A stretch of DNA of 37,607 bases from an uncultured Bacteroidota bacterium (lineage in GTDB: Bacteria > Bacteroidota > Bacteroidia > Flavobacteriales > Flavobacteriaceae): the NCBI GenBank assembly GCA_902525795.1, contig CABZIT010000009.1, positions 1 to 37,607 of the forward strand, given 5' to 3'. Positions 26,331-33,040 of the stretch are shown piece after piece. Position 1 is the first letter of the stretch; each line of letters opens with the position of its first letter. Made by a program: the position numbers and the translations under genes. The notes below the pieces were generated by a model. The model searched no databases. It saw only the letters and a program-made list of their open reading frames with translations, and was not told where the DNA came from.

Positions 26331-26498
26331 ATGTCTAAAGAGAATAAGAAAACTGCTCACAAAAAAGAGATTTCTAGAAAAGAAGCACTGAGAAAGATTG
26401 GAAAATATGCAGCTTTAACCTCCATAGGTACATTTACAATATTGAGTCCTAAAAAAGCACAGGCACAGAGCCCTGAAGCACCTGGGAGTGGATGGTGA
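26331..26498 (+). CDS. 55-aa peptide with Tat-like export signal, uncharacterised
   Basis: A short frame starts 12 nt after the GH5 stop, so it probably shares that transcript. The 55 residues comprise a Lys-rich start, a twin-arginine-like motif SRKEALRKIG (RK in place of RR, about 15-24), a hydrophobic core (KYAALTSIGTFTILS) and a cleavage-like site KKAQAQ. After that only about ten residues remain, QSPEAPGSGW. I recall similar leaders with PGxGW-type tails in Flavobacteriia but no name. The organised signal and operon position argue that it is translated. The frame stays open for 19 more codons beyond the TGA stop. Confidence 0.6.
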   Translation: MSKENKKTAHKKEISRKEALRKIGKYAALTSIGTFTILSPKKAQAQSPEAPGSGW

Positions 26499-26607
26499 TG
26501 TATGCAAGTAACTATTAGAACTAGAGGTATAGTTGAAACAGCTACTAGACCAACCTAAATTTAATGCAATTTATTAGCTTAATGAATAATGTAATGTATA
26601 CATCTAA

Positions 26608-26641
26608 TAAAAAAGGGAACTACATTTCTGCAATTCCCTTT
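26608..26641 (-). terminator. Rho-independent terminator of tRNA-Arg
   Basis: The inverted repeat AAAGGGAA (26612-26619) / TTCCCTTT (26634-26641) is followed on the minus strand by six T residues. It begins 2 nt after the 3' end of the tRNA-Arg gene. Confidence 0.8.
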
Positions 26642-26642
26642 G

Positions 26643-26716
26643 TGACCTCGGAGGGATTCAAACCCCCAACCTTCTGAGCCGTAATCAGATGCACTATTCA
26701 GTTATGCTACGAGGCC
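26643..26716 (-). tRNA. tRNA-Arg (anticodon ACG)
   Basis: A 74-nt gene folds into a full cloverleaf. The acceptor is GGCCTCG with CGAGGTC (one G-U), discriminator A, with no encoded CCA. The D-stem is GCAT/GTGC, the anticodon stem TCTGA/TCAGA with loop TTACGGC (anticodon ACG), and the T-stem GGGGG/CCCTC. Two elbow positions are odd. The D-loop reads ACTGAATA (A19, not G19) and the T-loop TTTGAAT (U56, not C56), so the G19-C56 tertiary pair is replaced by a matching A19-U56. A partial copy of its 5' half lies 1,974 bp upstream. The terminator is immediately downstream. Confidence 0.92.
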
Positions 26717-26763
26717 GTTATATGATATAAAACGCTACTTTATAAAACTGCATTATTTTGTCT

Positions 26764-26786
26764 GTGTCCAACCACGTGTCCAACCA
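26764..26786 (+). repeat. Tandem 11-bp repeat beside the tRNA
   Basis: GTGTCCAACCA occurs twice (26764-26774, 26776-26786) with a 1-nt spacer, 48 bp from the tRNA 5' end. A related sequence, GTGCCTACCCGTGTGC, lies at 28562-28577 near the other end of the proposed island. These could be recombinase-binding sites. The gap 26787-26906 contains no gene that I can see. Confidence 0.5.
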
Positions 26787-26906
26787 AACTATTTCTTTTC
26801 TCAGTTTCTTGAGTACAACGCGCGAGCAAATATAAACTAAATAAATATTCACATAAAATTAAAAGAAGAAGATATGCCTATGATTTAGTTATTATAAATG
26901 TGATGT

Positions 26907-27074
26907 TTAGTTTTTTATGTTTTCTAAAGAGTCTTTTTCTTTTGCGATTCTTATTTTCTCATCAAGTTCTTTTTCAATTATATCTAATTTTTTTTGGGTT
27001 TCATTAGCATTATATTCAGAAATCAAAACAATAATAAGTATTGGAATAAATAGTAATAGTATTAGCTTTTTCAT
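26907..27074 (-). CDS. 55-aa membrane-anchored coiled-coil peptide
   Basis: A short frame whose N-terminus MKKLILLLFIPILIIVLIS is a signal anchor. It is followed by about 35 charged, helical residues (TQKKLDIIEKELDEKIRIA) that look like a short coiled coil. It starts 8 nt after the stop of the T9SS protein gene, in the same direction. Its first 36 nt match the start of that gene at 30 positions, so one leader was probably copied from the other. No family is recognised. The likely topology is a single inner-membrane helix with a periplasmic coil, or an uncleaved signal. Confidence 0.5.
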   Translation of the reverse strand: MKKLILLLFIPILIIVLISEYNANETQKKLDIIEKELDEKIRIAKEKDSLENIKN

Positions 27075-27082
27075 ATCGTATC

Positions 27083-28534
27083 TTACTCTTTGATTATTTT
27101 ATGTGTTGAGATATTACTACCATCTGTTATATTAATTATATAAGTGCCTTTTTCTAATGAGCTTATATCAAGCCTACCATTAATCTTCTTTCTAAACAAT
27201 TCTTTACCAATCAGATCAAAAACGACTACTTCCAACTCTGAATCAATATTTACGTTAATATATTGAGATGATGGGTTTGGAAAAAAGTCAATTATATTTG
27301 AAATATTATAATTGTTATTTGTTAAAATTGGATTAATAATTTTCATAACACCAACTTCAGTATCTCCAAAAGCATCAGTATCGTTAAATATTACAAAGCC
27401 ATTTTCGGTTAAGTCACCATATTCAGTTGCAGTATTTACTTCCTCGTGGCAAAAAACATCACTTCTAATTATGTTACCGTCAAAATCAGTAAATAAAACC
27501 CATCCATTCCAAATATCTGATGATTCAAAGGGTGGGTTAGTAGCAGAATATGACTCATTTTCATCTCCAGTCCCCCCAAATAAATATACCCCATCATCAG
27601 AAACTTTTATTCCGTATAATTCGTTTCTAATATATTCTAAATCGTAACCCCTTGGGTTTGCATAATGTTTAGACCAGAGTATATTTGCCTCTAAGTCAAT
27701 TTTGATAGATGAATAGTCAAACGGTTCTCCATTACCCTCTCTTTCCCGATGTCCACCATAATAAATTATGTCATTATGAATGTCCAAATCGGCAGGAATT
27801 ATTCCCTCTGTACCATACAGATTGCGTGTCCATAATTCATTACCACTATTATTTAACTTTGTTAAAGTCAGGTCGCCTTCGTAATTAGTTGAGCCGTAAT
27901 ATAGATCTCCATTAGAAGATTCAACAATTGAGACTGCATATTCTGTTTGACTATTGATAGCTGTCCAAATTTCTTGTCCATTAGATGGGTTCACTTTTAT
28001 CGTCATCGCATTTCCGCCATAGACTATAAAAATTGTATCGGACTCGTCTCCACCGATGAATCCTGCGCCATAAATATATCCGTCGTTTCCTACAATAGTT
28101 GACCTTATACCATCAAACATTGATGAGCTTCCACTTGAATTGTAATCCTGATTCCAAATTATTGACCCATTGTCTCCATTCAGTCTTGCCATCCACCTTT
28201 CTTGTGTGTTTCCTGATCCACCACTAACTATATAATCAACTCTGTTATTATCATTAATTTCTGTAATGCCAAAACCTACAGTATTATTTATTGTTATAGA
28301 CCATATTAGTTCTCCGTTTTGACCATCAATTTTATGAATTCTTGATTGATTGTCAGGCATAAATACAACAGCTAAATTTCCATCAGAATCTACTAAACCT
28401 CTGTTTACTTTCCCCGGGTTTCCCTCAGTGAAAACATTTTCCCAAATTATATTTTGATTGTAATCCGAGTTATCGGGGATTATTTGAGCACTGTTAATTA
28501 TAGGGATAAACAGTAGCAGCATTAGCTTTTTCAT
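27083..28534 (-). CDS. T9SS-exported beta-propeller-like protein
   Basis: A 483-residue secreted protein. The signal peptide is MKKLMLLLFIPIINSA/Q. The body (about 25-405) consists of repeated blades with motifs such as IDGQNGELIWS, LNGDNGSIIWNQ, VNPSNGQEIWT and LNNSGNELWT. These fit PQQ-like or SBBP-type beta-propellers but do not show methanol-dehydrogenase active-site residues. The last 70 residues (414-483) are a T9SS type A sorting domain starting IIDFFPNPSS and ending KIIKE. It is the main cargo of the tRNA-bounded island. Binding partner and role are unknown; an adhesin or surface-binding role is inference. Confidence 0.85.
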   Translation of the reverse strand: MKKLMLLLFIPIINSAQIIPDNSDYNQNIIWENVFTEGNPGKVNRGLVDSDGNLAVVFMPDNQSRIHKIDGQNGELIWSITINNTVGFGITEINDNNRVDYIVSGGSGNTQERWMARLNGDNGSIIWNQDYNSSGSSSMFDGIRSTIVGNDGYIYGAGFIGGDESDTIFIVYGGNAMTIKVNPSNGQEIWTAINSQTEYAVSIVESSNGDLYYGSTNYEGDLTLTKLNNSGNELWTRNLYGTEGIIPADLDIHNDIIYYGGHREREGNGEPFDYSSIKIDLEANILWSKHYANPRGYDLEYIRNELYGIKVSDDGVYLFGGTGDENESYSATNPPFESSDIWNGWVLFTDFDGNIIRSDVFCHEEVNTATEYGDLTENGFVIFNDTDAFGDTEVGVMKIINPILTNNNYNISNIIDFFPNPSSQYINVNIDSELEVVVFDLIGKELFRKKINGRLDISSLEKGTYIINITDGSNISTHKIIKE

Positions 28535-28651
28535 TAAAGTAATTTACAAAAATTTAATTTTGTGCCTACCCGTGTGCTTTACATAAAACTTTTCTTAAAA
28601 AATTACAGAGTAAAAATAAATTGAAAAAAAAAGGCTATCTGTATGTCTTGC

Positions 28652-28690
28652 GCCGTAATCAGATGCTCTATTCAGTTAAGCTACGAGGCC
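28652..28690 (-). pseudogene. Truncated tRNA-Arg: 5' 39 nt only
   Basis: The minus strand repeats positions 1-39 of the tRNA-Arg at 26643-26716, from GGCCTCG through the anticodon loop TTACGGC, with 37 of 39 identical. Both differences lie in one D-stem pair (A12-T23 there, T12-A23 here), so base pairing is kept in each. The anticodon 3' strand, T-arm and acceptor 3' strand are missing. A TAAATTTG -7-like box lies 16 nt upstream (28713-28706), suggesting that this is the original promoter-side half of the gene. Confidence 0.8.
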
Positions 28691-28787
28691 TTTAAATTAT
28701 GAAGACAAATTTATGTAATTATAATTTAGTGAATAGAGACATTTTGATTATTTCTAATATTCAAAAAACAATTATTAATTTTAAAAT

Positions 28788-28967
28788 ATGAATATAATTA
28801 TAAGCTACTTATTAATAATTTCAATAATATACTTCCTTACTATACCTTATAGAGACAAAATTGATAATATGTTAAAAGAAATCAATTTATCAACCTTTAA
28901 TGCTCTTTGGCTGGCATATGTAGAGGGATTATTTTTTGGAGCAATTATTATGATAATTATTTTATAA
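28788..28967 (+). CDS. Small two-helix membrane protein, uncharacterised
   Basis: A 59-residue frame ends 9 nt before the MBL-rhodanese start. Two hydrophobic helices (about 2-20 and 42-59) flank a polar loop, PYRDKIDNMLKEINLSTFN. I recognise no family. The position directly upstream of the sulfur enzyme could mean co-transcription. The coherent two-helix pattern supports coding, but in AT-rich sequence such short hydrophobic frames can occur by chance. The remaining gap sequence (28535-28787) holds only the tRNA remnant. Confidence 0.45.
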   Translation: MNIIISYLLIISIIYFLTIPYRDKIDNMLKEINLSTFNALWLAYVEGLFFGAIIMIIIL

Positions 28968-28976
28968 TTTTGCATC

Positions 28977-30389
28977 ATGCAAATTGATCAAATTTATACT
29001 GCGTGCTTGTCACAGGCATCTTATTTTATCGAAAGTAATGGAGAAGCGGCAGTCATTGACCCAATTCGTGAAATTGATTACTACATTAACAAAGCTGACA
29101 GAACAAAATCAGAAATTAAATATATATTTCAAACGCATTTCCATGCAGATTTTGTAAGTGGTCACCTAAGTTTATCTAAAGCAACAAATTCCCCAATTGT
29201 TTACGGCCCAAAAGCAGATCCAAATTTTGATTGCATAATAGCTAAAGACGGAGATTTTTTTGATATTGGAAATATCAAAATACAATTTATACACACGCCG
29301 GGCCACACGCTAGAGAGTTCATCACTTCTTCTTTTTAATGAAGAAGGTAAACAACATTCTATTTTCACAGGTGACACTTTATTTTTAGGTGATGTAGGAA
29401 TACCGGATGTAGCGCAAAGATATAAAGGGTTATCAAAAGAAAAATTAGCTGCCATATTATATGAATCAATTAATAATAAAATTAAGCCACTTGATGATGA
29501 AATTATAGTTTACCCTGGACATGGTGCTGGATCTGCATGTGGTAAAAATATGATGAAAGAAACTATTGATACTCTTAAAAACCAAAAGAAAGTTAATTAC
29601 GCTTTAAATGGAAGTTGTGATAAAAACGAATTTGTAGATAAGCTAATCAAAAATTTACCTGAACCTCCTGCATATTTCCCTGCTAATGTTAAATTAAATC
29701 AAGATGGATATGATGATCTTGAAGATGTTTTAATAAGATCAAATGTAGCCATTTCTGTTGATGAATTCAAAAAATATATTTTAGATCCAAGTATAATTAT
29801 ATTAGATACAAGAAGCGTAACTGATTATATTAAATCACATATAAAAAACTCTATATTTATTGGACTTGACGGTAGATTTGCACCTTGGGTTGGTGAAATT
29901 TTAAAAGATGTCAAAACTAAAATTATCCTAATTTGTAATCCCGGTAGAGAAAAAGAAGCAATAATTAGACTTTCTAGAATTGGATTTGATAATTGCTTGG
30001 GGTTCTTGGATGGCGGCATAAAAAAATGGGTGAAAAGTGGAAATGTGATTAGTAAAATTAACTCAGTCAGACCGTCTGAATTCACTGATATTTTAAAGTT
30101 GAATAAAGTTAATATTTTAGATGTTAGAAATATTTCTGAATATGCAAAAAAACATATTGAAGGATCATTGAATATTCCACTCTCAAAAATCGAAAACAGA
30201 AAAAATGAAATTTCTAATAATGAAACTTTTCTTCACTGCGCGGGTGGATATAGATCTGTTATCGCAATTTCAATTTTACAAAAATTAGGCTATAATAATT
30301 TTAAAAATATTGATCAGGGCTTTAATGGAATTTTAGAGTCAGATTTGAATGAAAATTGTTATAGTTCAAATCAAGGGGTTGTACTATAA
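28977..30389 (+). CDS. MBL-fold sulfur dioxygenase-like protein fused to two rhodanese domains
   Basis: A 470-residue protein. The ETHE1/persulfide-dioxygenase-like metallo-beta-lactamase domain (about 1-215) has H54 and H56 with D58 (THFHAD), H110 (HTPGH), D133 (TGDTLF) and H182 (PGHG). Two rhodanese domains follow, at about 260-355 with C320 (LICNPGREKE) and at 365-460 with C421 (LHCAGGYRS). ETHE1-type enzymes oxidise glutathione persulfide using one mononuclear iron, and rhodaneses move sulfane sulfur. The fusion probably handles sulfide or persulfide detoxification in the cytoplasm. Both rhodanese domains keep a cysteine, so both may be active. The 3' end overlaps prmA by 19 nt, convergently. 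Confidence 0.92.
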   Translation: MQIDQIYTACLSQASYFIESNGEAAVIDPIREIDYYINKADRTKSEIKYIFQTHFHADFVSGHLSLSKATNSPIVYGPKADPNFDCIIAKDGDFFDIGNIKIQFIHTPGHTLESSSLLLFNEEGKQHSIFTGDTLFLGDVGIPDVAQRYKGLSKEKLAAILYESINNKIKPLDDEIIVYPGHGAGSACGKNMMKETIDTLKNQKKVNYALNGSCDKNEFVDKLIKNLPEPPAYFPANVKLNQDGYDDLEDVLIRSNVAISVDEFKKYILDPSIIILDTRSVTDYIKSHIKNSIFIGLDGRFAPWVGEILKDVKTKIILICNPGREKEAIIRLSRIGFDNCLGFLDGGIKKWVKSGNVISKINSVRPSEFTDILKLNKVNILDVRNISEYAKKHIEGSLNIPLSKIENRKNEISNNETFLHCAGGYRSVIAISILQKLGYNNFKNIDQGFNGILESDLNENCYSSNQGVVL

Positions 30390-31216
30390 GCGAACCTAGC
30401 CGCAACCCATTTATTTTTATTTTTACTGCTAATAAAGGTAAAGTTATACCTTCTTAGTTCATCATTAATTAAAGCTAAATCATTTTCAAAAAAACCGCTA
30501 ACAATTAATTCTCCTCCCTTATTAATTAACGCAGAGAAATTTTTAAAATTTTCAGAAAGCTTGTCATAAGTCATATTTGATAAAATTAAATTATATAATT
30601 TACCATCCAATATTTTTGAATTTGAATTATGAACAAAAATTTTATAACAATTATTAAGCTTAATATTAGATAATGTATTATTGCAGCAATTTTGGGAAAT
30701 ATCAACTGCATCAATTTTTTTAGCCCCTTTCATTTCAGCAAGAATGGATAATATTCCTGTACCACATCCAATATCGCATACCATAAGCTCTGAAATATTA
30801 AGCTCCAAAATGTATTTCATCATCAACTGAGTCGTTTCATGGTGACCTGTTCCAAAACTCATCTCAGGCATAATGATAATATCAAATTGTTTGTTAGATT
30901 TTTCATGAAAAGGAGCTCTAACTGTGCATGAAGAATTTATTTCCACAGCATCAAAATTGCTTTCCCACCTTTTATTCCAATTTTGATTTTTTATTTTCTT
31001 TTTGGTAAAAGAAATTTTAAATTCTTTTGAGTTAAATATAGATAAATCGAATATTTTTTTTTCTAAAAATAAGTGTTCTTCAATATAAGCAACTAAACCT
31101 AAGTCAGTCTCTTCAAACATCTCAAATTCTAGTTGACTTAGCTCAGCTAATAAAATTTCAGCACCTGGGTATACAGGTTTAACGATAAAATTAATTGATA
31201 TATAATTGCTAGACAT
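30371..31216 (-). CDS. prmA: Ribosomal protein L11 methyltransferase
   Basis: PrmA trimethylates L11 using S-adenosylmethionine. It has an N-terminal substrate-recognition domain and a Rossmann methyltransferase domain. The latter carries SFGTGHHETTQLM, the SAM motif VCDIGCGTGILSI and the LILSNMTYD motif (where N-x-x-Y/A is catalytic in the family). The open frame reaches 31249, but the ATG at 31216 (281 aa) gives the conserved start and overlaps the tpiA stop by 8 nt, indicating coupling. It is last in the minus-strand operon. Confidence 0.93.
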   Translation of the reverse strand: MSSNYISINFIVKPVYPGAEILLAELSQLEFEMFEETDLGLVAYIEEHLFLEKKIFDLSIFNSKEFKISFTKKKIKNQNWNKRWESNFDAVEINSSCTVRAPFHEKSNKQFDIIIMPEMSFGTGHHETTQLMMKYILELNISELMVCDIGCGTGILSILAEMKGAKKIDAVDISQNCCNNTLSNIKLNNCYKIFVHNSNSKILDGKLYNLILSNMTYDKLSENFKNFSALINKGGELIVSGFFENDLALINDELRRYNFTFISSKNKNKWVAARFAYSTTP

Positions 31217-31967
31217 CAGCGGCCTCAACAATGGATTGAAAATCGGCAAATTTTAATGATGCTCCACCAATTAAACCACCATCAACATCAGGTAAATTAA
31301 ATATTTCTTCTGCATTTGTTGGCTTTACACTACCACCATACAAAATTCTTATTGAGTTTGAAGTTTTTTCATCAAAACTTTGATGTATTAGATTTCTGAT
31401 AAATTGATGAATTTCTTGAATCTGATCTGGATTAGCTGTAACTCCTGTTCCAATTGCCCAAACTGGTTCATAAGCCAAAGTAACTTTTTTTATTAGTTCA
31501 GTGGATAAACCTAGAACTCCCATTTCAAGTTGATTTTGAATTACATCAAAATAATTTCCATTTTGTCTTTGTTGAAGCTCTTCACCAATACAAAAAATGA
31601 CATTCATATCATTAGATGTTGCATAATTTAATTTTTCAAACAGAATTTGATCAGTTTCTCCAAATAAGCTTCTACGCTCACTATGTCCAATAATAACACA
31701 ATTTACTCCAATACTCTTTAACATTTCAACTGAAATCTCCCCCGTAAAAGCACCCTTTGAATTTTGATTAACATTTTGAGCAATCACGTCAATCTGATGG
31801 GAATCAAAATGTTTCTTTAGATGATAAATATTTGTAAAACTTGGAGCGATCATTACATCAACATTGGGTTTCTTAATATTAATTAATGCATTTGATAATT
31901 CTATTGACTCAACAAGAGTCATGTTCATCTTCCAATTACCAGCAACAATTTTTCTTCTTTTCATCAA
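31209..31967 (-). CDS. tpiA: Triosephosphate isomerase
   Basis: This glycolytic enzyme interconverts DHAP and glyceraldehyde 3-phosphate. At 252 residues it has AGNWKMN (catalytic K13), IIGHSERR (H95), AYEPVWAIGTG (E167 plus the mobile loop 6) and YGGSV near the end. It is of usual length, with no fusion. It overlaps the permease stop by 4 nt upstream and prmA by 8 nt downstream, so it sits inside a translationally coupled operon. Confidence 0.98.
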   Translation of the reverse strand: MMKRRKIVAGNWKMNMTLVESIELSNALINIKKPNVDVMIAPSFTNIYHLKKHFDSHQIDVIAQNVNQNSKGAFTGEISVEMLKSIGVNCVIIGHSERRSLFGETDQILFEKLNYATSNDMNVIFCIGEELQQRQNGNYFDVIQNQLEMGVLGLSTELIKKVTLAYEPVWAIGTGVTANPDQIQEIHQFIRNLIHQSFDEKTSNSIRILYGGSVKPTNAEEIFNLPDVDGGLIGGASLKFADFQSIVEAADV

Positions 31968-33040
31968 CTTAACTTTACTCTTGGATCTAATTTAATATAA
32001 ATTAAATCAACTATAATATTAATTAAAATAAACATTACTGAGATAACTAATACAGATCCCATGATCACAGGAAGATCTAGCATGTTTAAAGCATTAACAA
32101 TTTCTTTTCCAATTCCATTCCATCCGAAAATAAATTCTACAAATACCGCCCCCGCTAAAAGTGATGCAAACCAACCTGAAATTATAGTAACAACAGGGTT
32201 TAAAGAATTCTTTAAAGCATGATCTTTAATTACATAAAATTCCGAAAGACCTTTTGCTCTTGCTGTTCTGATATAATCCTGAGCCAATACATTTAAAAGC
32301 TCATTTCTCATCAATTGAGTTAGAACTGCCAGGGGCCTAATTCCTAGTACAATCGCAGGTAAAATTAAGTTCTTTAATTTTAAATTAAGTGATTCTCCAT
32401 AATCATCTAACTCATATAAACTTCCTGTCATATTAAGACCGGTGTACTCTTTTAAAATATAACCAAAAAACCAGGCAAATAAAATCGCACTAAAAAAAGA
32501 AGGAACACTCATCCCAATGGTACTGATAAATTGAATAAAAATATCAATTTTTGAATTTTTAAAAATAGCTGAAATTACTCCCAAAAATATTCCGATAACA
32601 GATGCAATTACAATTGATGCAATAGCAAGAATAATAGTATTAGGTAGGGTCTCAAGTATTATATCTGATACCTTTTTGCCCATATTCACATAGGAAGTAC
32701 GTAAATAGGGATACTTTAAGTTTATTGAAAATGAATTAAAATGTAATAAACCAATTCCTGAATATTTCTTTTGATCGAAATAAGAATAATCATTTTGTGC
32801 GTTTGAATGAAATGAAACGGGTGACAAATCATTTAAATACAAAAAATACTGTTTTGAAAGTGGCTGGTCAAATCCGTATTTTTTTTTAACAAGCTCTAAC
32901 TGTTCAGAGCTCTCATTTTGTCCTAGCATCATTCTAGCAGGATCACCTGGGAGCACATTAAAAAGAAAAAAAATTATAGTAATTACTCCCATGAGTGTAA
33001 GCATGGAATAAATTAGTTTATCTAAAATAAATTTTATCAA
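31964..33040 (-). CDS. ABC transporter permease, DppB/OppB type
   Basis: A 358-residue inner-membrane protein. It has the N-terminal helix and FNVLPGDPARMMLG start of peptide/nickel ABC importer permeases, a large periplasmic loop, five more helices, and the EAA-type loop ARAKGLSEFYVIKDHALKNS that docks the ATPase. The usual partners (DppC-type permease, ATPases, binding protein) are not adjacent. It starts 1 nt after the BT_3928-like stop and overlaps tpiA. The substrate is unknown. The isolated single permease within a metabolic operon is notable. Confidence 0.9.
   Translation of the reverse strand: MIKFILDKLIYSMLTLMGVITIIFFLFNVLPGDPARMMLGQNESSEQLELVKKKYGFDQPLSKQYFLYLNDLSPVSFHSNAQNDYSYFDQKKYSGIGLLHFNSFSINLKYPYLRTSYVNMGKKVSDIILETLPNTIILAIASIVIASVIGIFLGVISAIFKNSKIDIFIQFISTIGMSVPSFFSAILFAWFFGYILKEYTGLNMTGSLYELDDYGESLNLKLKNLILPAIVLGIRPLAVLTQLMRNELLNVLAQDYIRTARAKGLSEFYVIKDHALKNSLNPVVTIISGWFASLLAGAVFVEFIFGWNGIGKEIVNALNMLDLPVIMGSVLVISVMFILINIIVDLIYIKLDPRVKLS

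Larger units (their letters stand above)
26643..28690. mobile_element. Putative small tRNA-Arg-bounded island without a recombinase
   Basis: An intact tRNA-Arg at one end and a same-orientation 39-nt copy of its 5' half (28652-28690) at the other bound about 1.9 kb. The copies are identical over the last 15 nt (GCATCTGATTACGGC), which marks a possible crossover site in the anticodon arm. The cargo is one T9SS-exported protein and a 55-aa peptide. No integrase, transposase or toxin gene is seen, so it would need a recombinase in trans or is a remnant. An alternative is decay of a tandem tRNA-Arg pair. Confidence 0.5.

Noticed and set aside
26496-26498. TGA as a selenocysteine codon in the small peptide
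   Set aside because: No convincing downstream SECIS-like hairpin was seen, and Sec is not expected in this lineage; a plain stop or nonsense change is simpler.
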